A stretch of 64,000 bases of DNA from Anthopleura xanthogrammica (lineage: Eukaryota > Cnidaria > Anthozoa > Actiniaria > Actiniidae). The stretch is from positions 9,676,388 to 9,740,387 of the forward strand of contig OZ025219.1 of the NCBI GenBank assembly GCA_964019055.1, in the 5' to 3' direction. The notes beneath the pieces are model-generated. The model searched no databases, was not told the origin of the DNA, and saw only the letters and a list, made by a program, of their open reading frames with translations. Shown piece after piece: positions 35,585 to 49,900 of this stretch (within the stretch, counting starts at the first letter, position 1; each line of letters begins with the position of its first letter). The position numbers and the translations under genes are program-made.

Positions 35585-35830
35585 TTGGTGCAACAATGTT
35601 ACGTTGCAAGTTGCAGAATAAACCATTGCTCGTATTACCACTCCGCGCGCAACAAATCTCCTTCCTTGCAGAGAGTAGAAAAAGCTTCTACTTCTGCAAC
35701 AAAGTCGTGCAACAAAATTTTGTTGCACGGGGCGGTAATACGAGCAACATTCATTCTGCAACTTGCAACGCAACGATGTTGCGCAACAAGTTGCACGATT
35801 TTGTTGCTCATATTACCGCACATTTACGAA
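35585..35830. mobile_element. MITE family B copy
   Basis: Left half CATTGCTCGTATTACCACTC, right half GGCGGTAATACGAGCAAC, centre AGAAAAAGCTTCTACTTCTG. The right outer part CAACGATGTTGCGCAACAAG matches the other family B copies. It lies about 200 bp from the previous copy. Confidence 0.8.
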
Positions 35831-36367
35831 AAGTTGAGCTCGATTCTACTTCTTGCAATAATTGCGGCAACGCTGCAACAAGATTTCAACACACATTTTT
35901 GATATTTTACATTAAGCAATTTTACGCTAGGCATATTAGTGCGAGGCGAACACTCTTACTGCTATGCGCGCCACATGTGCTTTTCTATTGGGAAATAAAC
36001 AAGACATTTCCATTACGATTTATTTACCATTTATTCAATTTTTTTTAAAACCTCTTTTATTAGATAAAGCAATTGTCACAAAAAATATCCATGCAATTTT
36101 ATCCCGTGGAATAGACAGTAAAAATGAACAGTAATTCAATGTTTAGAGACAGCTAGTGGCCAACCATGCAATCCCATTGGCTCAAAAGATACTGTCTAAA
36201 CAAAGTGAAGAGTCCAACTTAAATTATTCGTTTAAATAATACAATAATTGTGGTTTGACTTTTTCACGGGTTAAATTAAAATAATTTAAGTTATAATATA
36301 CATACAGTATATTGAACAAATTTGGTCTATTTTATATATTACTGGATATATGCACCGAATCGATATA

Positions 36368-36475
36368 TGGCAACCAATAACTATTGTTCTGTACCGACTA
36401 GCCTCGTGTTCATTTGGAAACATTAGAGTTTTCACATGTATGAGAGGCTAGTCAGTCCAGAATAGTTACTCAAAT
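36368..36475. repeat. Imperfect inverted repeat
   Basis: Left arm AATAACTATTGTTCTG then GACTAGCCTCG, right arm GAGGCTAGTCAGTC then CAGAATAGTTACT. The loop is about 35 bases. Probably a small foldback element. Confidence 0.65.
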
Positions 36476-36802
36476 AGCTGTTGTTATGGAAACATGCGAA
36501 TGAGATATTCTTTTGTTTTAAGAATCATACAAGTGAGGCTATCCAGTAGGATAATTCTTGTTGTCTCATTAGCATGTGCCCATGATAACTGCTTTTAGAT
36601 TTACTATTCAGGACTGACTAGCATCTTGGTCGCCATATTTAGATTCGGTATATGGAGTAGTAGGTTCATTATGTTACAATATGGTATGACATACATTAAA
36701 TTAAAAAATCATTGTCAGGTTTAAAAGTTCAAATCATTGAAACTAAGACCGATGGGTATTGTGGTTAGTCGATGTCCTGGGCATTTGGAGTGTGTTTGCA
36801 TT

Positions 36803-36967
36803 GCATGCATGCATGCATGCATGCATACATACATACATACATACATACATACATACATACATACATACATACATACATACATACATACATACATACATAC
36901 ATACATGCATGCATGCATGCATGCATGCATGCATACATACATACATACATGCATGCATGCATGCATT
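36803..36967. repeat. (CATG)n/(CATA)n compound microsatellite
   Basis: CATG tetramers, then about 20 CATA tetramers, then CATG and CATA again. It yields artificial CMYV, HTYI and ACMH open frames on both strands. Confidence 0.97.
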
Positions 36968-38152
36968 GCATACATACATATATGCATGAAGAGTGACAAA
37001 ATGCTTTGCTTAAGAACTTAAATAAATGTTTGAGAGCTGCAAAACCCAAATATGTATGATGTAAGCTTCATTAACTGTTTACCCAAACTCTTCAGCCTTA
37101 GCTTAGATGATTTAGACCTTTTGAACCTGACAACAATGTTTGAATTTGGTGTATTCTATTACGATATGAATATTAATTATGAGTATATATATATCATAAT
37201 ATGACTTGCATTATAAAATAAACTAGCCTTTTTTACATACAAGCTTATTGAAGCACCATCACTTCATTAAGTTGAAATTACATTGTTATTTTGAAATATT
37301 TAAAAAATTTTTTGAAGTAATTTGATTTCATGCTGGTTTACTGATACAATATCTTTTCAATAATATAAACATATTTGACTCTATGTATGGTTCGTATAAT
37401 AATCATATGATATACAGCATTTAGAGGGCGTGGCTGGTGCAAATGGAGGGAGGGGGGTGCATTTTCATGTCAGGAGAAAATGAGGTGTTAAGTAAATTTA
37501 TCTAAATAAATATGTATATTGCAAAAATATGGTTTGTGAAAGGATTAGGAAAATCTAAGCGTGACATACCTACTTTTGCACCAGTCTCCCCTTCGAAAAA
37601 TCATGCGACCGGTTCCTTAGAAGACACTGTTTTGTAAATTAATTGTTATTAAGTTCTAAATGTGTAATATTTTCAGTTAATGTGTATATTTATCTAGGGG
37701 AGATTGTAACCAAAAATAGTTATGTCGAGATTAAAACGACAAAATTGTGCATTACGATTGTAAACATTACTTATACCCTAAAGTATTTTACTTATGAAAT
37801 GTCTTTAACTTAATCCTTATAAACATTATCCATATTCTAATAACAGTGAAATGTATACGTATTTTACAATTTAATCATAGTTATTGTACAGTAACTAGCA
37901 GCTAACTGGGCTGTATTAACTAGTATGTGCTTAACAGATTGGTCCTTAAACTTGGTATATGTAATAAATCTTTGGTTTCAGTCTGAGAGTTTCGACTTAA
38001 AAAGCTTCGCTGTATATACTCTTCCAGGAGAGATCGGCAGAGTCATGGACACTTGAGAACAAACTGAGGAATGATGGTTTACTGGTAAGCACCAAAGCAC
38101 AAATGAAAGCCTTTGTCAAAGAGCTTCTGACACATGACTTCGGCATATTGTC

Positions 38153-38583
38153 TTACAGCTGCAAAAATAAAACGTATGTTAAGGGCAACAACAACAACAA
38201 TTTATTGTACCTTATAGTCTAGATATTGATTTGAGATATAATATTCGGAAATACATATTTATTTAGACTTTAACAAGAAATTCTTATTTCATGGATTAAG
38301 TGTTTTCACTCTATTTGAGGGCCACAAGTACTGTAAGTTTATAAGTTTATTTCCTGTTATGCATTAACCCTTGTTAAATTAAGCCTATCTGTTTATAAGT
38401 AAATGAATGAAAGAAAACTAGCAGTAACAAGTGACTGTTGCATTCCATTATGAGATACTTATAAAATAAAATGTAAAGAAATACCAGTTTTTTTAAAATT
38501 ATTATTGGGGAATTTTATTATCCTTAGTTTTTCGTGATTGTAAGGGCACTGAGACCCAGTTGTGGTGCCTTAGAACTGTTTTA

Positions 38584-38664
<81 letters not shown>

Positions 38665-41600
38665 GGTAGTAGTAAAAGAGAACATTATACTTACATAGAC
38701 AACTGGTGCCTTTCCTCGATGAGATGCCGTGTCTCGTTCAATCTTGGCCATGGCTTCAGCATTAGGTTTGAGCAAGAAAGAAATGCGCTAAAGAAGTAGA
38801 AAAGTTACATTTGATGTCATTTACTTAGACTAATGCCGATGTCGTAAAAGTGTCCAATAATAATTATAATGTGATTGGCTCTAAGCAGAAGTCACTTGAG
38901 AGTCAATATGACATGGTGTACATGTTGCTTGGGCAGTTGTAACAATCTAAAGTATCCCATAATCCTTTACAAAAAAAAAAGTCAACCTCACATGTGTACG
39001 GAAGACCCCTTACGGGGAGTGATGGTTGTAAAAAAAAATTTTCCCTAAAAAACATTAATGCTAGCACAAGTACATTTTTTGATTTTTATGGTTGAACACA
39101 TTAATTTGAGTACAAGTCTAGAGTAAAGGTGAAATATAATATATGTATTATATTAGCATTACCTCTCGTAAGGTTCCAGGTGTCTTGTAGATCTCGTGGA
39201 TAGCCATCAGTGGGATAAGCATTACAGATGACAAGCACATACACCAACCGAGGAACTCTGCCCAACCAGGGTAGGGCTTATCATTATACTTAATACCATT
39301 CCACTTGATGATGTTTGCCAGGATGATCGCCTGTATGGATATTAAGAAAATAAGATTACTCATTGCACTGGAAGGATGGCCCAGTTGTCATACTTTAATG
39401 AAATAAAGGATGACTGTGATATGATGATGATGCTAATGAAAGGTACCGGTGATGATGACGTTTTGGTGATGTAATGGTGGTGATGATGATCACTGGCAAT
39501 AATGATGCTAATGAATGGTACTGGTGATGATGACGTTTTGGTGATGTAATGGTGGTGATGATGATCACTGGCAATAATGATGCTAATGAATGGTACCGGT
39601 GATGATGACATTTTGGTGATGTAATGGTGGTGATGATGATCACTGGCAATAATGATGCTAATGAATGGTACTGGTGATGATGACGTTTTGGTGATGTAAT
39701 GGTGGTGATGATGATCACTGGCAATAATGATGCTAATGAATGGTACTGGTGATGATGACGTTTTGGTGATGTATGATGGTGGTGATGATGATCACTGGCA
39801 ATAATGATGCTAATGAATGGTACCGGTGATGATGACGTTTTGGTGATGTAATGGTGGTGATGATGATCACTGGCAATAATGATGCTAATGAATGGTACCG
39901 GTGATGATGACGTTTTGGTGATGTAATGGTGGTGATGATGATCACTGGCAATAATGATGCTAATGAATGGTACCGGTGATGATGACGTTTTGGTGATGTA
40001 ATGGTGGTGATGATGATCACTGGCAATAATGATGCTAATGAATGGTACTGGTGATGATGACGTTTTGGTGATGTATGATGGTGGTGGTGATGATGACTGG
40101 CAATGATGCTGATGATAACTGTCCTTGTTTTTACGAGGGTAGCACATAATAGCCAGTGGCTAAATATAACAAACCTGTGGCTTTTATTCCATGATAAAAT
40201 TGGAATTTAGAAGTAGATTTTTGCAGAGGGAGGAAAACTGAAAAACCAACTCAAGTGAATCTGTACACTTACGATGGTGCAGAGAGGGGAGACATATTTC
40301 CAGCAGATCTGGAACCACAGGAACGGCCTTCTACCAGTCATTAGTTCTACATCATCAGAGAATCTATCAACTCCTACAAGATATACAGAGAGACATGGAG
40401 TTATTTTGACTGATACAATGGGGCTGTCGTGTGCTCATGATCAAGAGTCCTAGTCTTACCATAAATCCATCCAATGGTGATGATCTCGAAGAACGCCAGG
40501 ATCAAGAGAGAGAGTCCAGCGGTTTGATAGTCCATCAGGTTAAACCACCACATACCACCCTGGATAGGGGAAAAATGAAAAAAATGACACAAGAGTTACT
40601 AACTAGTCATGATTATACAGTAAAATATCTACAATATAACTTGCGCTCTGATTAACGTGTTTATAAATCTTGATATAAACATGCAAAGTGATTCCATGTT
40701 ATAATTGTTTTTATTGTTACGTCCTGATTGAGACAACAGCTGTCAATCAGAGTATGTAAAGGCAGTAAACAATTTGAATGTTTGATTTACAGTAGTCTAT
40801 TGCCCCATTTCCTTGTTGCAAATGTTGTCTTGATCAACACATAGTAATGAAAACTGTGGTAATGCTTAATTATAAATTTGCTTTTTCACCATTGAACCCT
40901 GGAATCAAGGGGGAGACCTACTCATGTGTGATGCCCAGTCCAGGAATTGGACTTGAGACCCCGAAGTGAGCTCGGCAAGTGCACTACTGCTACATATACC
41001 ACCCTTGACTCCCTAATGTATTTAATGTTGAGTCCAGAAATCAAACCCAAGACCCCAGAGGTGAGTGCACTACTGCTACACCACCCTTGACTCCCCAAAA
41101 CAAAAGCTCAACCTATCAATAGACCCTTTTCATGTGACGTCAGAGCAGCCATATTGGTGTACCTAAGCAATACATTTTCCATCCTCCAGGAATTGAACTC
41201 TATTTTTATGAAAAAACTGTGCTATTGTTTTGGTACACCAATATGGCCATCTTGTCACAGGAACAAAAACTATCTGTAACTTGGTGTTCAATATACCTAG
41301 AATATGTCATGATTATGATGTTAATTACCTGCATAACACAAGGGAAGCCAAGGAAGAACATGCTACCACAGAGAACAGCCACAAATGCTGGTTTACGCCA
41401 CTTTTTAGCTCGTAGCCATGGATACTCGTCAACAATGCCTGTGATGACAGCCTCGATAGTAGCAAACTGTAATACGAAACAAAAGAATGCTGAGTGTGAT
41501 CACCTGGGAGAGTACTCACAAGGTAATAGTAACCATAAGCGCCCCAAACAATCTGTCAACGATCAGCAAACAGCTGACAGCTGGCCGAGAAACAGTTAAC

Positions 41601-44600
41601 AATTGGTCGACAGATGGTTTGGGGTGATGATAGTAACTGTCACCTCTTCGTAAAGACTGCAGTTTTGAGTGACTGACGTTTTGATAAACTTAAAGTTCTA
41701 TTGAGGAGAATATGATACTCACCTGACTATCAAGACCCAGCGTTACCAACATGAAGAAGAACAAGATTGCCCAGAAAGTTGAAATAGGCATCTGAGATAT
41801 GGCTTCTGGATATGCTACGAAGGCAAGACCAGGTCCTGAAAAATACCAAGGAAAAAATGTTACAATCTGTACAAACACAGGCATGTAGGAATATAAGCCA
41901 TTCTAGGGTTGAGGAAAAATCTGGGTCAAGTTGACATTGCAGTTCACTGTAGGACTGTAAACAATTTGGACGTTAGTTTTTTTGTTAGAGTGAAAGAGGA
42001 CTGGAGGTAGCCATATTGTACCTGATGTAGCCACCTTTTCTACTGTGGTTTCAAGAGTATGAGCCATAAATCCCAAGACACTGAAAACCACAAAACCAGC
42101 AAAAAAACTGGTACCACAGTTGACAGAAGAAATGATCAATGCATCCCTATGAGAAATGAAATGAAAAAAATTACTTCAAATTTTGTCTATAACCTGAAAT
42201 AACTTCTGGGCTGATCTAAGTCAGGTCACAACTAACTCACAGATTGAACCTGGTGAAATCCTAAGATTAAGTTGATTTCTAAGGAGGGAGAAAAACCAGA
42301 GAAAAACTCTCAGAGCACAGGAGAGAACCAACATTGAAGCAGTTCTACTCACATACAATTGCATTGTTGAGAGGTGATGCATTAGCAGTGAACACAACCT
42401 GTGCTTCCACAGTCAAGGTTTTATCAGTGGAGGTTTTGTTTGAAAAAGACCGCTCGTCGCAAAGAGTTTAGTTACTTACTTGTGGCAGTTGTTGTTAAAC
42501 TTGTTGTAGCTGCCGAAGGTAATCAATGTTCCAAAACCAACGCCAAGGGACCAGTAGATCTGGGTAGCAGCATAAACCCATACCTTAAGAGATAGGCAAA
42601 AGCATTGAATATTATCAGGAAATTTAATATGTACATGTCAGCTCTCAGATTGTAGATACCAAGAAATATCATAATATAGACCTTTCCAGAATTTGCTTGA
42701 GTGTCCACAAAACAAAGGTTGTTCAAGTCGAGGTTGGACGTGATAGAATACAGTAAATGTATGAACACATCAAGTCGAACCTTAACTTAGAACCGTTGTT
42801 TCTTTTGACTGCCAATGCAAATTTGGGAAAAGAATATTTGGTTTATTGGTTGCCATGGTAATTCATACCTGAGGATCGGCAAGTTTTTCAAAGTCTGGTT
42901 TAATATAATAGATGACGCCATCAAGAGATCCTTCAAGAGTTGCACCACGGATCATCAAGATGAAAAGAATAATGAATGGAAAGGTGGCAGTGAAGTATAC
43001 AACCTGGAAGAAACAAATTTAGAATACAATTCTGTTACCACTGGGCAGGAACTTTTCTGTTAACTACTGAATAACAAAGCTAGTTTGATGCTAAGTACAG
43101 GCCACATAAAATACAAGCAACTGCATGCCTATCATCACTATTGTACAGTCAAGTACAGGATAAAACAATTTGTAAATCACTTTGTACATTCTGACAACTT
43201 TAGCAAGGTGTCTTATATAGTATGGTGTGGTGTGGTGTGGCAAGGCATGGTGGGATGCAGTATGGTGTGATATGGTGGGTGTGTTATGGTGGGTGTGGTA
43301 TGGTGGGTGTGGTATGGTGGGTGTGTTATGGTGGGTGTGTTATGGTGGGTGTGTTATGGTGGGTGTGGTATGGTGGGTGTGGTATGGTGGGTGTGGTATC
43401 GTGGTGTGCAGTATGGTGGGGTGAGGTATGGTGTGGTGGGGTTAGGTATGGTATAGTATAGCATGGTGAGTGTAATGTTGTCACAGTGTGGTATATTGTA
43501 GATTATATTTTACTATGACATGATATTCGGTCTTCCAGTTAATGTGCTCAAATTCACAACATAATTTCCATAGTTCAAAGTTCACCATACCTTCCCAGAG
43601 GACTTGATTCCCTTAAAGAGACAGAAGTAAACAACTACCCAGGACAAGATCAGTGTTCCAAACAAAGGCCAACGCATTTCTCCTATATCTGCCATGTCAC
43701 CAGTCATCTCAAGAACATTGTTTCTGAAAAACAGCAATTATTCATGTTAAAACTACTTTCAATAAATAATCTGAAACAACCTCTCTTAAAAGACTCATCA
43801 TTAATCAAAGAATCTTACGTCCAGAACTCTTGACTAGGAGAGATGGGTTTCGCAGTACAATTAGGTTCAAGTCCAAGCAGGGTACAGTTCAGATTCACCC
43901 CACTTTTCCTTTCAGTCCTTAAAAAAATGGGATGAAATACAAGTTAAATAATACTCCTGTAAATGCATAAACATCTAACTTTAAATCTAAAACATCTTTT
44001 CTTGATCTCTGTGTCTTTACCAAACTGATCACTGATTTTGTTTTTAAAAGGTGAAGTTAAATAAAATAAAATAGAATAAAATAAAATAACTATTTCACCC
44101 TTGACGAACAATAAGCTAAGCAATGTTCTAACGTACCTGCAGTAGGCAGTGTTCCATTCGTTATCACAAAACTTCCATGGAACAGGAGATTGAAAGGACA
44201 TGAACAGGAAGTAGAATATCCAACAGAGAATGACGATGTAGTAGATACAACACATGTAGGATATCCAACAGATAGTGTATCCAATTCCTATTATCATTTC
44301 ATAAAAATAAACATGAGTACTAGTTGAATATAACTTTATGAAGTTGAACCTGATTAGTTTTTTCTTTAGTCAATGGGAATACACCTAGGAAGACGTCTAC
44401 AGTAAGGTTACAGCTACAGTAAGAGATACATGTTATATGAACAACAAGGTCTTAAATACAATGGGAATACACCTAGGAAGACGTCTACAGTAAGGTTACA
44501 GCTACAGTAAGAGATACATGTTATACGAACAACAACGTCTTAAATACAATGTTAGGAGGTGACTTCCGAATAGAAGGGAAAGACATTAAACAAAAATAAA

Positions 44601-46867
44601 GATATTAGTAAATAAATAAGTTGAAGAGATTTGTGTACATAGAGTTAGCAAAGAGAAAGATAAACGAAGATTTATAAGAGAAGGTTAAAGTTGGGGAAAT
44701 TAAGAAAAATACTGAAAAGGAAGCAAAGTTTTAATTATCATCTTTGTCAGATACTTTGATGACAAATTATTCAAAATGTGCAAAATGTTCCTATTTTAAG
44801 ATAATTGTTTATGAAGATATTTTGATTTGTACTTTTAAGAGTGTATCGGAGCTAAAATATATGGTACCTATTTTTGGAGGAATATTAGTGCAAATCAAAA
44901 TATTCTCTTTATGGTGCAACATAAAACTGCTGGGAAACTTTGATTTCTTTGTTTCTGAAGTAATTGTTTATGGAGTTTGGTGACTGTGGTTGTGTTTCTG
45001 TTACCAGTGTTCTATCTAGTTGATGGTTTTGATAAGGAAACGGGCAGATTTTATGGGAATAGTTTATCGCAGATTACCCATTCCCATTCTACCAACTTAT
45101 TAACTATCCTCTTATTCTCGTACTAGTTTCTCCCTTCCTCTCCCCCAACCCACCCTCCCCCAAGCAAGGAAACCCCCCACCACCCCCATAACATTCAACC
45201 ACCCCCCTCCACCCTCCCAGCTATGACTGAGTCCCAGTTTAGAAATCAACGTATAAATTATTCCCATGAGATATTGCCCAGGTATAGGTAATAGAAAACC
45301 ACCAGCGAGATAGAATGACCAGTTTGTTGGTTGATTAATGAATGTGGTGTGGTCTGAAGTGGTATAGTAAAAGATATTTATCAGGAGTTGTGATAATCTT
45401 AAGTGGAGAGCACAATATTCTGAGCTAAAAATGGATATTACTAATGAATCCACAGAAAATAGAACCAACAATAAAAATAAATTATGCACAACTTTGACTG
45501 ATAAACAATAGCCTAGGTGTCAAGAAGAGGAACATATGCTCGAATTTGAATTCTAAAAATAATATTTTTCTTTATAACATGCAGTTCATAGGTATTGTCA
45601 CAGCATGGAAATGCATCTGCTATATAACAACAAAATGAAAAACAACTGTATTTAAAGGAACAAAAACAGGAAAAGATAAAATATGTTTTGAAAAAAAAGC
45701 TTATTTTTAACAAGACCCAGACAGAAATAGACAGAAATATATTCAAGGGAAAAAACCCTCTTGGCAATAGATGATATATAACTGTTCAGACAATGATAAT
45801 GTCTGATATTAAGAACACATTTTGTTATAAAAGGATCATAGGTGATGTACAACACTTCAGACACTCTACAGTCTGGCATTTCAGAATAAATTTTGTTATA
45901 AACAGAAATATTTTCACCTTGGGAGAATTTACTCTATTCAACACAAATAACACCTGCTGTGCCTGGCTCACTGAAGGGCGTCAGTATATACTAGAGTCTT
46001 TATACCTTTTATAGATAATACTATAAAAAATGTTGAGTTTTTGCCAATGATACAGCTTCTTTAGTTTAAAATGTAAAATCACTTAAAGGAAAAAATTAAT
46101 AAAATTAGAATATAAATTCTGTATTATAAAGCATCAATCGTTTTGGGATCATTTTTTAAATGATATTCAAAAATGTTTCTTTTGTGCCAACGCTTACAAA
46201 AAGCCCTCCGGAAAGAAACGCTCTTCTGGAAAACTACTTAATGAGGTGAAATTATTCATGGGTGTAGAAAATAGATTTATACGTAATATCAATAGAAAGC
46301 ATAAAGGTTTTTTGTAAAGTACTGGCCAGATCAAAATAAATTTTAATTCAAAAGAATAATTCATTCAAAAACGATTAAAACAAAAGAAGGATTATGGTCA
46401 ATGTTCTAGTTCAATGTTCAAGACTTTATGGTATAGCAAGAACTTAGCTGCACAATTCCTTATAGCTTTGAAACACCTTAGAAAAACCTTAGTTATTCAT
46501 GTCATTCGCTCTATGCTTCACTTACTCTGCACAACATTTTTTCAGTAGCAGAACTAATTGAATAGAACAGCTAGAAGTAAAAACAATGCTTTCAAGAAGG
46601 CTTGGTTTGATATATATTAATTTTTTAATTTTTGATATCTCAACATAACTATAAGTTTCCAAAAGTAGACCAAAAATTATTAAACTGTGCTGTTAGATAC
46701 TGGTTGATGTTTTTAAAAGTTTCCTTTATAATCAACAAAGTTAATGTTGTGTCTGTGAGTGAGTTATTATGTAAAATAATGTCAAAAACAAAATGAATGC
46801 TACACATCCTTCATTTATATGTAAGACTTAGCATTCCTTAATGAAAACAGACTGAGAGGATCCTTAT

Positions 46868-46904
<37 letters not shown>

Positions 46905-49900
46905 TTGTACATTTATATAGCGCCATATATATATACTCTATGGCGCTTCACAGTCCAACATGCCAAAAATGTAGTTAAAAAATATGTATCCTACACACCG
47001 AATCGAAATACAGCGTTCAAGCATTGGTTCATTGGTTATTCAAGCAACCACCAACCATTAATAAAAAGCTACATTGAAACTACTTTTAGTTGGAAAAAAT
47101 GTGTGAGTCTTGATCAATATCTACTACATTCAAGCAAGCACTTATGAAACTGCACTTATAAGTGTGTAGTACTGTGTTTTTGATAAAACCTCGGGGTAAT
47201 ATTCTAGAACTTAGAAGCCAAAGTCAAGTGAGTTGCAAACTAAGATAGGCTAAAAGGGCTTATAATCTATTTAGTCATGTCTGGGATATTTTTAAAATCA
47301 AAAATCTAGGCAAGGTTTTCGAAATTGTGCATGAATTCAAGCTCTTAAATAATTGTGCTCACTAGAAATGAAAATTTCCCAGAAGTTTTTGTTGCACTTT
47401 TGCAGAAAGAAAGCTAAAGAATAAAATATTAATGCCTAAGTAACAAGTGCGATGATTATGATCTTAAAGCCACAGCAACTGTTGAGTGGCAATTTCTTTT
47501 CAGAGGCATTTGACATTGACTTTGTCAATTATTGATCATCCAAAGTTCTAAAAATGGCTTTGACATCACTTACCACCACACATTCCTATCAGGCACTAAT
47601 ATTTTATTATAGAATTATTAGTAAAATTAATAATTAATCTTTTATAAGTATATATAGGTAGCCTCATATTGTTTAATAATGTAGAGTCAATGTAGTTTCA
47701 CTGACACATGAGCAACGCATGGATGGGAGCAGAAATATTTCTGACCTCACTGCCATCAAATCATACATTAATTTTATGGTCAGGGCATTGCTAACTCACA
47801 GATCAAATCCTTAAATAACCTCTGGGCTAATTTAAGTCAGGCCACGACTAACTCACAGATCATACCCTGAAACAACCTCTGGGCTGATCTAAGTCAGGGC
47901 GTTACTTACTCACAGATCAAATTGGAATTTAGATATTAATATTGATCCACATCCATACCTTGACAACATATCACTCAGTGTACTATTCCAACTCTGTTTA
48001 AAAACTTACTAAAAGTAGAAAACTCCAATTTCAAAAAGCAACAATCCAAGGTAATTTAGAAGGTTTAATTTTTCCAAAAAAATTTTCATTGATTTTGAAA
48101 AATAAGAAAAAGAAAATTGTTTTCCAATTACTTGAAGATTAAAATAGAATTATTGATAGATGGAAAAGAATATTAAGCATTAACAATTTACCATCCCATA
48201 AGTGTGGAAGTCTCGACTGCATCAGGGGATGACATCAGCTAGGCTATCAGTCAGGTGCTGATTAGACAACGAATTGAAGGAACACAACTGTTATCAATAA
48301 TCTGTTAGCACAAAACCATTTAGAATCATTTTTGGCCTGTAGGAAATGATCAAAACAAATCTTGGGCCATCTCGAAAAATTTTCATTGAAAAAATCATTT
48401 GAATATTAGGATTTTTATCTAAATTGTTTTTTAGAATTGATCATTCCAGTTCAAGATTAAAATATTTCCAAGACCTCATGATTAAACAAGTGAAAAATTT
48501 TGAAGTGCAGTGAAAAAATCAGTGTAACATAGTTAAGGAAAATACATGCTTCAAGAAGTCAATCGTAGTTTATACATGTTAGTATTACTGCGGCAGATGT
48601 ATGACTTACCCCATACAAGCTCCGACAGAAGCAAGGAAGACGAGCCCTATACTACAAAGTTTAAGTCATTATCCCTGTGCCCTGTCCCTTTCCTCCCTCC
48701 CTCCCACTCCTACCACACACACTCACCCACACTTTAAACTATCTCATGCATGCAAATACATGCACTGAATGAATACTGATAGAGCAGTTTTCGTATGAGT
48801 GGGAAACAGTATGGCAGATTCATAGCTGTACCGTACGTTAGCCATAACCATGTGTCGTGATTGGATGACAATAGGAAGCCATTTCAATGTTACGGTATGT
48901 TATACCGTGTACGTAGTGCAAGTCAGTACCGTGTGTTTCCCACTCATATGAAAACAGCTCTATAACAGAATGTGCAGGAGTAGTCTTGCTTCTGTTTAAC
49001 GGCTGTACTCATTTCAAGATAGTTCTATATTTATCTAGAAATGTTTTGCAATCCAAAGTTGAAGCCAGTGAGAATCACTCATTACCAGACAAGAATATAC
49101 TCCTATAAAAAATATTTTCTGCAAAAAGATTCAACGACATTTTTTGTGACCAAATTTAGCAAAGTCATCTAGAGTATGTTGGACTCATAAAATTTTAGTA
49201 TTAGATTTTGCCCTCGACTGCACTTTCATCCATTTTTGGTAGGAAAATAGTTATCGAAAATGAAAAAATGTTGATTAAAAGTACATACGACCATTAGTCT
49301 TGGTATAATGTATCACCAATCCAAAAATCTTGGAAGATAATTTCAAATTTTCTTAATGACCTCACTGATTTCATCTCGGTCTTTTTCAAATTTTATTGAA
49401 ATGAGCACCTGCAATTCACCATTTCCCTTATTATGTCTTAATACCACTACCACCAGAATCTTCTTCAAATTTTTTCTTCTTCAAATTTGGCCAATAACAG
49501 AAGCTACAAAAAGATTCTGGAAGTAGTGGTATCAAGTGTAATAAAGGGAATCAAGAATTCTTGAATGCCGTACAGGCTGTAGTTCATATTTGGCACTAAG
49601 GAAATTAAAGATCTTTAAAATGGGCCAGAACAGAAACATGTAAACTAGTACAAGAAAATACACATTTCATTTTCAATAAATCTGATCATTCAAGATCTGG
49701 TACAGAACCAGAAAAAAGCACCATTTAAACAGTACAAAAATAAGAACACTGTCACCATTGATTCTTCTGAATGCCAATTAATAACAGTACCCGTATTTGT
49801 GTCTGTGTCTTTGGAATCTTAAACTTTAGTATTCTTAGGTTTGAAAAATATAATGACTTAAGAATATCACCTTGGTGCCAAATGAAAGGTTAAACAGCAA

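Larger units (their letters stand above)
34820..38152. other. Intergenic region between the two SLC6 genes
   Basis: Should contain the promoter of the SLC6 gene at 27194-34819; no TATA box is obvious upstream of its start codon. Holds two MITE family B copies, an inverted repeat near 36370-36475, a CATA/CATG microsatellite and about 1.2 kb of AT-rich sequence (36970-38020) without recognisable features. A plus-strand open stretch at 38034-38221 is described under findings. Confidence 0.6.

Noticed and set aside
36737..37049. Several overlapping open frames of 74-94 codons (CMYV, HTYI)
   Set aside because: Produced by the CATA/CATG microsatellite.
39360..40147. 250-codon minus-strand frame rich in serine, isoleucine and histidine
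   Set aside because: Translation of the 75-bp minisatellite between two well-defined SLC6 exons.
45112..45489. 125-codon minus-strand open frame
   Set aside because: Its C-terminal half is a glycine/tryptophan-rich translation of a C-rich tract. It lies in an SLC6 intron with no family resemblance.
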